A stretch of DNA of 64,000 bases from Opitutales bacterium (GTDB taxonomy: Bacteria; Verrucomicrobiota; Verrucomicrobiia; Opitutales; Oceanipulchritudinaceae). Location: contig JAFGLA010000048.1 of assembly GCA_016928295.1 (NCBI GenBank), positions 35,273 to 99,272 on the forward strand. The letters run 5' to 3'. The first letter of the stretch is position 1, and each line of letters begins with the position of its first letter. The translations under genes and the position numbers were made by a program. Under the pieces are notes generated by a model. It worked only from the letters and a program-made list of their open reading frames with translations. It was not told the origin of the DNA and made no database searches. Below are positions 58,101 to 64,000 of the stretch, one piece after another.

Positions 58101-61058
58101 CAGGCTGAAGGATGTGATGGCGGCTGGTTCGCCAAAATACTCGAACTGTATGGCACCGTTTTGCAGCTCCAGAGTCTGGGACATAACCAGCAGCACTTGC
58201 TTTAGCTGATATTGTAGCTGTCCCGTGACGCCAATCAGGTTGATGCTGTTGATGTCAGGCGCAGCACTCGTATCTTTTAGATGCAGCGCGTTTTCAAGAC
58301 CTGCCAGCGATGCTTCCTGCTGGCCGTTTATCGTCTTGAGGTGATTGTTGTTGGCTATCTGAACGAGGATCTGGCTGGCTTTGATCTGCGCTTCTATAAG
58401 CGCACTGCCAATAATAGATAGGCAGTTCACCGCCGCTATAAGATTAGCTTTATCCTGATTAAGGCTGCCGGTGTCTGGTACGTTGGCGAGGGCGGCACGG
58501 ACGTTTTCAGCCATCATTTTGAGATCTACCTGGCTGGGCATAAGGAGTGTTCCGCTGCTCCCTAGCGAGGCAATCGTGGCGGACAGTTCATTGATTTTTT
58601 CAATGTCGCCACTTACTGCTTCAATCGCTTTAAGCTGGTCCAGTACCTTCATGACGGCGTGCAAATTGTCGTACAGCTTTTTGAGCGCCTCCAACGCCTT
58701 GAGGACGCCGCCTGCGGCAGCCTCCGGTATTGCCGCCATCGAGAGGCCAAGGTCGAACATGGCCGTAACGGATGATACCACGCATTGCGCAACCAAGTCT
58801 TTTTGGTAATCGGCGTAATCTTGTTCGAATTGCTGCACGATGCCGACTGGCGATCCGGTATTGCTGATAACTTTCTGCTCGTCCGCTAGTTTCTTCGATA
58901 GTTCTTGAATATTACTAAGTGAAGCTGTCAACTCATCCTCTAGTTGGGCTGCTATGGAGTCATAATAACCGTCCATAGACTTGCGCCCGTCTGCAAGCAC
59001 TTTGAAGTAAGAGGTCAGGACGCCGCCGATCTGCTTAATGTTGTAATTGAGATTATCGATAGAATCCATTACCTTGAAGGTATTGATCGTGTCGGTAATC
59101 TGAATTTGGTATTGCGAGATTTGCGAGTTAATCTCGCGAGCCTCGGTCACCATGTCATTCACATATTTTGTGTACGTGTCATATGTGACGTATGGCACGT
59201 ATATGACAGAGGAACCGAATGTGCCTATGTCGTTGGCTAGATAGAGCGCGCGAGCACGGTCTTGCGCCAAATCTGGATCGGTGGTGTCGGCCGGTATTAT
59301 GTTCGCCAGCCATAATAGATAGGCTTTCTCCAACCCGCGTACTGTCTCCGAGCCAGGTCCGTAGGATTGCAGCATGGATTCGCCAGCTACAATGGAAAAT
59401 TCGATATCCTGTTTTAATGAGGATACGAGAGTCGGACTCGGTATACTGGATAGTACACCTGATAGATCTACCTTGTAACGCTTTGTAGTTGGGTCAACTG
59501 TTGGGAGCGTCTCGTACAAGAGTCCGTCAAGTGTTACCTTGCGGTTTGTAACCCCTGTGTCAGGACTCTGGAATATCAGTGCTCCATACATGTTTTCGCA
59601 CACGACGTTGAGCTGCTTCAACGCCTTTGAGCTCATTGATATAACTGGAGTTTGGCCTGCCTGAGTCGTATCAATTATCTGAGCAATCAGTGTGATGTTG
59701 TCACTTGGTAGCTCAATCGGAGGACTGCCAGCAAGTGTTGTTGCCTGAAGCACTTGCGAGAATGAAGTGAATGACTTCATCTGGAAGTTTTCCGATACGA
59801 TAGCCCCGCCTTGCAGGTTTATTGAGGCCAGGTCTACGCGCTCCTGATATATATCGACTGTTGGCGTGATGATGGTTGCAGCCCAAGAGTCTGTAGCTTC
59901 AGGGAATATTGTGTCCCAGTCATAATTTACTTCACGTGAAAGAGGTATGGTTATGCCGTCTCCATATTTTTGTAGTAATGCACCCTTTACAAGGCGATCC
60001 CAGGGCGCAGCAACCATGTGGTTATGGATTAAGGCCGCAATCGGCGTAAAGCTAATTCCTGTGGTGATAGACAGGGCCAGTGATAGTAAAATCGTGTTGT
60101 CTTCTGCGCCTGCGAATATGCTTGGCGTGCCCTCAGATACGTATCCGTTTGCCCATTTTCCTTGGGTAATTGAAGTGTCGAGGATAGGATCTCGACTTAG
60201 GCAAACAAGACTGCCATATTCTGATACATAACCGTAAGAGCCATTCAGTGCTGATGTATAGTAGGCCCATGACAAGGCTTCCATGCCAGTTATTGCCATG
60301 GTGCCATCTGGCTGCATCTTTGCCTCGTTATTGAATGCGGTATTGATAATCTGGAATTTGTCAGATGCGTAGGTGAATACTTGTATTAATTTGTCGCCAC
60401 ATGTTATCTGACTTACGAAGTGGGAGCCGAGATCGTAAATGGCAGATAGGTATCCCTCGCAATCTTCTTGTGTTAGTGACGAGCTATAAAGGACAGAGCC
60501 AGGAGTCGGTTCTGCTGCTGGCTTCAGGGTATTGATTTCGTCTATGGCTTCTTGGGTGAGATAGTCGCTTCGGTCTGATGAAGATGGATTTGCTATGTAA
60601 TCATGGGTGGCGATTCCGCTTATGCGCTCCATTGTTACAAGCATATAACCCCGAGCTATAGTCAGATCTATTCCTAGGAATGCTCCAACAGCTGCAATGG
60701 ATGATTGTTTATCCGCGTCACCAAGTGCAAGAGGGCCAACTGGAACATTAATTCCAGCAGGATCCGTATGTAGCGGTAGTACTTTGTAGTTATATATGGC
60801 ACTGACAAGGTCTGTGGCTGTAGTATGAATGGTGATTGTAGGCGTGCGAGACCATTCTTGATACTGTGGTATGTCAAATTCTGGCGTGCATGTGGCGACA
60901 GATGCTTTGGGCGGGGCAAAAAACGGGAACCCTGACGCGTCGGATGGGTTCCATTCAGAATGGTATCCGAATAGAATGTTGGCAGCCTGACCGAGTTGAA
61001 TAGATACATCAATAACGTCGGACGTGGTAGAATTAGCAGAGGTAGTTTCCATATCCAT
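55173..61058 (-). CDS. Giant composite toxin-like protein: MACPF-like + TcA-like helical/beta region + TULIP/P47-like domain
   Basis: A 1,961-residue protein, first gene of a four-gene operon. Residues 15-540 are an MACPF-like region. Tyr203-Phe214 (YLSAIYDLGSHF) is a degenerate form of the MACPF signature. Residues 630-1005 are long amphipathic helices interrupted at about 755-785 by a hydrophobic stretch (SSVTAMFDLGLSMAAIPEAA), the layout of a helical pore hairpin. Residues 1015-1175 are a beta domain with FEFTIQLSSSEF, RIDRVIPNIKG, LTPFSSWQISLP and SLMVDIEVEFYITAHY, matching in order the end of TcA insecticidal toxins (...SDVILHLRYTAR). Residues 1225-1860 are a TULIP/P47-like domain, homologous to the next two genes, with an Ig-like insertion; a beta tail follows. 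No signal peptide. The domain calls are by eye, so structure prediction would be decisive. Confidence 0.72.
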   Translation of the reverse strand: MDMETTSANSTTSDVIDVSIQLGQAANILFGYHSEWNPSDASGFPFFAPPKASVATCTPEFDIPQYQEWSRTPTITIHTTATDLVSAIYNYKVLPLHTDPAGINVPVGPLALGDADKQSSIAAVGAFLGIDLTIARGYMLVTMERISGIATHDYIANPSSSDRSDYLTQEAIDEINTLKPAAEPTPGSVLYSSSLTQEDCEGYLSAIYDLGSHFVSQITCGDKLIQVFTYASDKFQIINTAFNNEAKMQPDGTMAITGMEALSWAYYTSALNGSYGYVSEYGSLVCLSRDPILDTSITQGKWANGYVSEGTPSIFAGAEDNTILLSLALSITTGISFTPIAALIHNHMVAAPWDRLVKGALLQKYGDGITIPLSREVNYDWDTIFPEATDSWAATIITPTVDIYQERVDLASINLQGGAIVSENFQMKSFTSFSQVLQATTLAGSPPIELPSDNITLIAQIIDTTQAGQTPVISMSSKALKQLNVVCENMYGALIFQSPDTGVTNRKVTLDGLLYETLPTVDPTTKRYKVDLSGVLSSIPSPTLVSSLKQDIEFSIVAGESMLQSYGPGSETVRGLEKAYLLWLANIIPADTTDPDLAQDRARALYLANDIGTFGSSVIYVPYVTYDTYTKYVNDMVTEAREINSQISQYQIQITDTINTFKVMDSIDNLNYNIKQIGGVLTSYFKVLADGRKSMDGYYDSIAAQLEDELTASLSNIQELSKKLADEQKVISNTGSPVGIVQQFEQDYADYQKDLVAQCVVSSVTAMFDLGLSMAAIPEAAAGGVLKALEALKKLYDNLHAVMKVLDQLKAIEAVSGDIEKINELSATIASLGSSGTLLMPSQVDLKMMAENVRAALANVPDTGSLNQDKANLIAAVNCLSIIGSALIEAQIKASQILVQIANNNHLKTINGQQEASLAGLENALHLKDTSAAPDINSINLIGVTGQLQYQLKQVLLVMSQTLELQNGAIQFEYFGEPAAITSFSLLNLLTVISTQDRNIINAIQHLNPQPQAVDKPIKFTIPNVVAKKLSGSNVFEFTIQLSSSEFYNYDMVRIDRVIPNIKGIKSTNSGNYEIHLNCLAKPFQDRDYERDPISYGSIMRQFGPYVYDIATGEAEFGTNVGSFAANVTHLTPFSSWQISLPNNVINNQGIEFDSLMVDIEVEFYITAHYDDPVLRTRKLLNALKSQGGLHKVIAANTARARKLTMAKGLMLPRMTMDANALDDTSTPASLSNLQAQMYQNEAVLQNWDAVFNVLSGPVNAFLFQQFQAYVAQIDPDNTDNLMPITANYCEGINQFQGQWFTNVTCLNFKLSNPLLEFVPGNDSVTVRQNIISGTLDTGTLGCTKTGFDPSKCVLPTSPVAYTVDTATGVITVQTPSLMSGNIQVKVATTGTCPAPLVAGTTYWTVNWTTTGTTTSFQLSATAGGTPITITAQGTGDQTIEPDIYWGDPMTVDTSNHPYVNGSVALAKISGIVTPPSGQGPASETHTVYLDFPSGAFTLNQFAVDPPNWDPAHHATEISNALADYYATHEIKYQVQTINYTNLSHDVNLQPSQFLMNATTTNAGNNILQLLISTTGGIQHATTINLNEPVPYDPTNPIPGVSDFMVSLMISSKLMFKDIFVSSFNSGGTNIQVQAVNPGVDFKSWSAVVSQGSATAAVAFANPYVIDGTTTEFRISSSGNNLTWDLTGLTFERTPAAGVAMDYTNQPNGTNVSFQYRTQYYVTTEYGCYGPYWTDWTNSSATAFITMTGNYPLAVDGTGSAQTIKFTTTEPTVTFDKSSDLKPNGACECSDNDIKIALMNALGTSVPATLKSYMDKITFTPISVFALENLLFPADQLISMSQSCVPGDLLVVGSFLAAVRKTNPTYNVTISAASGAQGVFNGTAFQNGVGTSSVTVNALPASFTFRYGPISPSIGGMVDYTINIEKGTISPPLLAVVVQQDPDNHPANVILLPPSYATPSA

Positions 61059-61483
61059 ATTTTGTTAGACCGTTAGGAGGTTGGTGCCAGAGCATGCGTT
61101 GCATAACGCAGTGGGTGATTTTTTATTCATGCATTTCGCGGAACTCGAATATGCATGCTTCGATGGTCATCGTCGTTCTAAAATGCGTTGGGTTGGTGGG
61201 TCGGATAACACGAGTAACCATCCATGACTCACTGAGAGAATCATCTCAGCATCGTATGTTTTACTATCATAAGCCCGTTAGGTTGTCGATTGAAATTGGG
61301 TAAAAATACTCAAGTCGCAAGTTGTTGCCCGCGTGATTGATACGTAGCCAGTCAGCTACTGCGTTCGTGGAAGTTGATTTATCTGTGTGTAAGTTCGCTA
61401 ATCTTGCAGCGTTGCTCATGCCTATGTTGTCAGTGGATGCGCAGGAGCGAATTTTAATCAGCAGGGCTGTCTGAAGTGCTTGG
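61059..61483. other. AT-rich upstream region of the toxin-like operon
   Basis: 425 bp without a supportable gene, more AT-rich than most of the window. It must hold the operon promoter. I see no convincing sigma-70 boxes or strong dyad. Confidence 0.45.
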
Positions 61484-61777
61484 ATGTCCGCGGCTAAAAG
61501 ACTAGTATGTCTTGACGATAATGGTTGGGAGCTAGTGTTTGAGCCGAAAAGGCGGCATTGCCCAGGGCTTTTTCGAGCGCATATGATTGAATTCTTGTCG
61601 CAAAGGAGGCGTTATTTGGGTAAAAACAGCACCATTCGCCTCTGGGGATCCCTATTCACCTCGCCTCATATTTGGTATTATTTAGAAGTCCAATTGACTT
61701 CTGAGAACCGTAAGTCTTTAAGGCGCGCCCTGATCCAAGCTCTTGCTGAATCGGAATGGATCTACGGATTCGGTTAG
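61484..61777 (+). CDS. Small hypothetical protein
   Basis: A 97-residue frame starting at an ATG, divergent from the toxin-like operon. The composition is protein-like and balanced (MSAAKRLVCLDDNGWELVFE; FRAHMIEFLSQRRRYLG; IWYYLEVQLTSENRKSL; a C-terminal LIQALAESEWIYGFG), suggesting a small alpha/beta protein, but I recognise no family. The ribosome-binding site is weak. It could be a remnant or a true orphan gene near the tRNA. Confidence 0.4.
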   Translation: MSAAKRLVCLDDNGWELVFEPKRRHCPGLFRAHMIEFLSQRRRYLGKNSTIRLWGSLFTSPHIWYYLEVQLTSENRKSLRRALIQALAESEWIYGFG

Positions 61778-61905
61778 TTTACAAGATGGCCGCTAACGAA
61801 TCGTTGTTTTGCGATGTAAAAATCCAGTGCCACCTATCGTTCGCCATTTATCCCAATTTTTAGGACACGATCCGCAATCTATCACATAAGACTTGCGAAG
61901 CAAAA

Positions 61906-61999
61906 TGGCGGAGAGAGGGGGATTCGAACCCCCGGTAGCGGTTAACACCACTACAACGGTTTAGCAAACCGCCGCTATCGGCCACTCAGCCATCTCTCC
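61906..61999 (-). tRNA. tRNA-Ser (GCT)
   Basis: On the minus strand a complete 94-nt class II tRNA is visible. The acceptor stem is GGAGAGA/TCTCTCC with discriminator G and an encoded CCA (61906-61908). The anticodon loop TTGCTAA has GCT (complement at 61963-61965). There is a long variable arm and a T-arm GGGGGTTCGAATCCCCC. The long variable arm and anticodon GCT identify serine. Its 3' end faces the toxin-like operon. Confidence 0.97.
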
Positions 62000-62164
62000 T
62001 TGGGGATTCCCGTCTGAACGGGAAAGCGCAAGTAAACCAAGCCTGCATTTTCGTGCAAGTAAAAAGCTTACGCTTTTGAAAGTTTTGACTGACTTCGGGG
62101 CAGAGTGCGGGAGCTATCGGGTGGTGATTACTCTTTGAGCAAGGGAATACATGTGCCTTATGGG

Positions 62165-62332
62165 CTAGGCCGTGTTCACGAATTTGCGGACCGAGGGCGC
62201 GGGATGGATTTTTGAGTGAAAAAATGGAATGCGAGTCGATATGAATCGAGATTCTTTGAGCCGAGCAGGCCGATTATGCACCGAAAAGACGCCCGCTACC
62301 CGACGGGAGTCGAATTCGTGAAGACGGCCTAG
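62165..62332. repeat. Family B intergenic repeat, copy B3
   Basis: A 168-bp copy in the opposite orientation to B1. The ends are CTAGGCCGTGTTCACGAATT (62165-62184) and the inverse with one change (GAATTCGTGAAGACGGCCTAG), so it has the same end type as B1. The core GAATCTCGATTCATATCGA is present, inverted. Confidence 0.88.
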
Positions 62333-62367
62333 ACCGCGCCTTGAATGTGACTCACGCTGTAGAATGA

Positions 62368-62429
62368 GCGTCTTTGCGGCTAAACATCCGTCCCGCATCC
62401 TCGGTCCGTCTATTTGCAAACACTGCTTA
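62368..62429. repeat. Family B repeat fragment, copy B4
   Basis: The right-hand part of a family B element of the second end type: CATCCGTCCCGCATCCTCGGTCCG followed by TCTATTTGCAAACACTGCTTA. The upstream GCGTCTTTGCGGCTAAA matches the inner left part of B5, so this is an internally deleted copy. It lies directly beside B3 and ends just before the cardiolipin synthase stop. Confidence 0.7.
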
Positions 62430-62450
62430 TGAACGCATCCTTGGGATGTG

Positions 62451-63875
62451 TTACATCATGGGCGTAAGCAAGTTGGCCATATTCTCGGCCAAGAGCCTTG
62501 CCTTGCTCTCTCTCGACTTGGGACTGTCGGCATAGCTGTTGCAGCGAGGCAGTATTCGCGTTTCCAGCCAGTTGCGGAACGCCTGTATGTCCTTTGAAGA
62601 ACTGTGGATTATACCGATTTCAAAGTTTACGAAGAAGCTGCGCGGGTCGATGTTGGCTGAGCCGCTCACTGCGAAGCGGCCATCGACCATGATCAGCTTG
62701 GCGTGCAACATTCGCTTTGTGTAAAAGAGTATCTTTACCCCTTGCGCGCTCATGTGGCGCAGGTAGCGGTTACGGGCCATGTCCACGATGGGGTGGTTGG
62801 AGTTTTCCGGCACGATGACAGTCACCTTGCGCCCCATGTGGGCCTTGATTATCAGTGAACGCAGCAGCACCTCGTCTGGCAGGAAGTAGGGCGTGACAAT
62901 CGTTATGGACTCGCGGGCCTCCTGCACGAGTGTAATTATTCGCTCCCACAGCGGATCGCCATCCACGTCCGGACCGCTGGGAATCAGCTCCAGAACGCTT
63001 TCTCCCGTCGGAGCGGCCTGCTTTGACATCAAGGGGAGCAGCGTTTCCAGACTACTCTTGCTCGCGAATGCCCAGTCGCCGATGAACACGGGCGTCAAGG
63101 CGGAGACTATCGGCCCTTCCACGCACAGGCCAAGGTCCGCGAACAACTCCTTCGAATACTTTGGTGATAGAAAGCGGCTGTCCATATTCTGCCCGCCTAC
63201 AATGGCACGCCTGCCGTCGAATATAGCCAGCTTGCGATGGTTGCGCAGGTTTGCTGAGGCGCTGGCAACAAAAGGGAAAATCGGGATAAAGCGCACGACT
63301 TTGCCGCCAGCTCGCCGCAGGACTTTTAGCTCCAGCATCGGGCTGTTCCATGAGCCCAGTGCGTCGATTAGCAGCATAACCTTTACCCCGCTACGGGCCT
63401 TTCGTATCAGGCGGCGAACGATGCTGCGCCCAACTGAGTCGTTACCCAGAATGAACGTGGTTATCAGTATGCTCTCGCGTGCCCGTTCCATTTCCTTGCA
63501 AAGGGTGCGGTAGGCTTCCACGCCATCGTTTAACAGCGTCACACTGTTTCCAGAGCAAAGGACACAGGCTTTGTCCTTCGAGAAATCCGGTGTAGCATTC
63601 TGGCGTGCCAGCTCAAGCATTCTGGCCTTTTCATTCACAAGGCGACGAATCTTGCGCCCGCCGATAAGCATGTATAGCGGCACCCCGACAAGAGGCATGA
63701 AAAGGAGCAGCAGCGACCATGCGAATATGTTGCTTGGCGTGCGCTTCTCATGTGCGAGGCGCAGTATTATCGCCACAGCCAGAATGAACGCCACGCTTTG
63801 CGCCAAGAGCAGAACCCAGTGCGTTCCTTCGGTCAGGATGATTGGAGGGGCTTCTGGAATGTTTTCGGGCGTCAT
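62451..63875 (-). CDS. cls: Cardiolipin synthase (phospholipase D superfamily)
   Basis: Membrane enzyme that joins two phosphatidylglycerols into cardiolipin and glycerol. From the ATG at 63875 (474 residues) there are two N-terminal membrane helices (HWVLLLAQSVAFILAVAIIL; FAWSLLLLFMPLVGVPLYML) and then two PLD domains. The HKD motifs are HRKLAIFD followed by GGQN, and HAKLIMVD followed by SGSANID. The length and layout match bacterial ClsA. An upstream in-frame start would lie inside repeat B5 and is rejected. Confidence 0.94.
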   Translation of the reverse strand: MTPENIPEAPPIILTEGTHWVLLLAQSVAFILAVAIILRLAHEKRTPSNIFAWSLLLLFMPLVGVPLYMLIGGRKIRRLVNEKARMLELARQNATPDFSKDKACVLCSGNSVTLLNDGVEAYRTLCKEMERARESILITTFILGNDSVGRSIVRRLIRKARSGVKVMLLIDALGSWNSPMLELKVLRRAGGKVVRFIPIFPFVASASANLRNHRKLAIFDGRRAIVGGQNMDSRFLSPKYSKELFADLGLCVEGPIVSALTPVFIGDWAFASKSSLETLLPLMSKQAAPTGESVLELIPSGPDVDGDPLWERIITLVQEARESITIVTPYFLPDEVLLRSLIIKAHMGRKVTVIVPENSNHPIVDMARNRYLRHMSAQGVKILFYTKRMLHAKLIMVDGRFAVSGSANIDPRSFFVNFEIGIIHSSSKDIQAFRNWLETRILPRCNSYADSPKSRESKARLLAENMANLLTPMM

Positions 63876-63910
63876 GGCTTGTATGCTGGCCGCTTGGGGC
63901 GAATATTTAC

Positions 63911-64000
63911 TAAGGAGCGTTTGCAAATAGAACTCCCGTCGGAATACGGGCGTCTTTCCGGCTAAAAAACAGCCCATTCGGCTCGGGGAATCTCGATTCA
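63911..64000. repeat. Family B repeat, copy B5, cut by window edge
   Basis: It begins AAGGAGCGTTTGCAAATAG (second end type) and continues ACTCCCGTCGG...CGGGCGTCTTTCCGGCTAAA and GGGGAATCTCGATTCA, running off the right edge. It lies in the promoter region of the cardiolipin synthase gene. Confidence 0.85.

Noticed and set aside
61906..61930. Attachment-site duplication of the tRNA-Ser 3' end
   Set aside because: I looked for a second copy of the GGAGAGAGGGGGATTCGAAC end elsewhere in the window and saw none, and there is no integrase, so an att site is not claimed.
62165..62419. 84-residue minus-strand frame before the cardiolipin synthase end
   Set aside because: It lies entirely in family B repeats B3 and B4.
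1..64000. CRISPR array or insertion sequence
   Set aside because: No regularly spaced direct repeats and no transposase-like frame were seen. The repeats present have inverted ends and irregular spacing.

Overview
The window reads as a chromosomal segment of a member of Verrucomicrobiota, most likely Opitutae/Opitutales. The inference rests on the SusD-less TonB-dependent receptor with the 'ILSPFEV' N-terminus common in Opitutaceae, the XylR-type (LacI-like domain plus AraC helix-turn-helix) and LacI sugar regulators, the OleA/OleB pair, the DUF3568-like lipoprotein and the abundant hairpin-rich intergenic repeats. No marker gene such as 16S rRNA is present, so the assignment is an inference. 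One tRNA (Ser, GCT) is present. I saw no transposase, integrase, prophage or CRISPR array.

Layout. 1-9.2 kb is an amine/polyamine region. A leftward run encodes a class III aminotransferase, alanine dehydrogenase, a GNAT-like protein and a histone-deacetylase-fold hydrolase cut by the window edge. A LacI regulator separates it from a rightward potABCD-type polyamine ABC transporter. 9.2-22.1 kb is mostly housekeeping: a DUF3568-like lipoprotein, a pyrimidine operon with a PyrR-PyrB fusion followed by PyrC, a GH1 glycosidase, a FabI-OleA-OleB lipid group, a basic Ala/Lys/Pro-rich protein, an FKBP isomerase, a phasin-like protein and a UbiB kinase. 22.7-39.1 kb is a polysaccharide-utilisation locus: a large TonB receptor, a GH5 mannanase-like enzyme, a XylR-type regulator, a 1,722-residue GH42-GH2 double glycosidase, a second GH5 enzyme and a TolB-like lipoprotein. 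39.4-49.6 kb holds a sigma-54-type response regulator, a DsbD-like reductase, a VOC protein, an unknown membrane protein, an AraC regulator, a further GH5 enzyme, and an ACP plus a beta-ketoacyl-ACP synthase.

49.6-61.1 kb is the most unusual part: a compact leftward four-gene operon. The first gene encodes a 1,961-residue protein that appears to join an MACPF-like pore-forming domain, a long helical segment with a beta domain resembling the C-terminus of TcA insecticidal toxins, and a C-terminal TULIP/P47-like domain. It is followed by two free-standing 465-residue paralogues of that TULIP-like domain, then an 877-residue paralogue of the MACPF-like part that carries an exact match to the MACPF signature pattern. 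These are the ingredients of a composite toxin with lipid-binding partner proteins, and I know of no described system with this combination. The cluster lies on the 3' side of the tRNA-Ser gene. A cardiolipin synthase gene and repeats end the window.

Two dispersed repeat families without transposase occupy many gaps. Family A (about 165-212 bp, ends GGCACCTCT/AGAGGTGCC) is a chain of small hairpins. Family B (about 168 bp) has long terminal inverted repeats that exist in two unrelated sequence versions, each matched at both ends.
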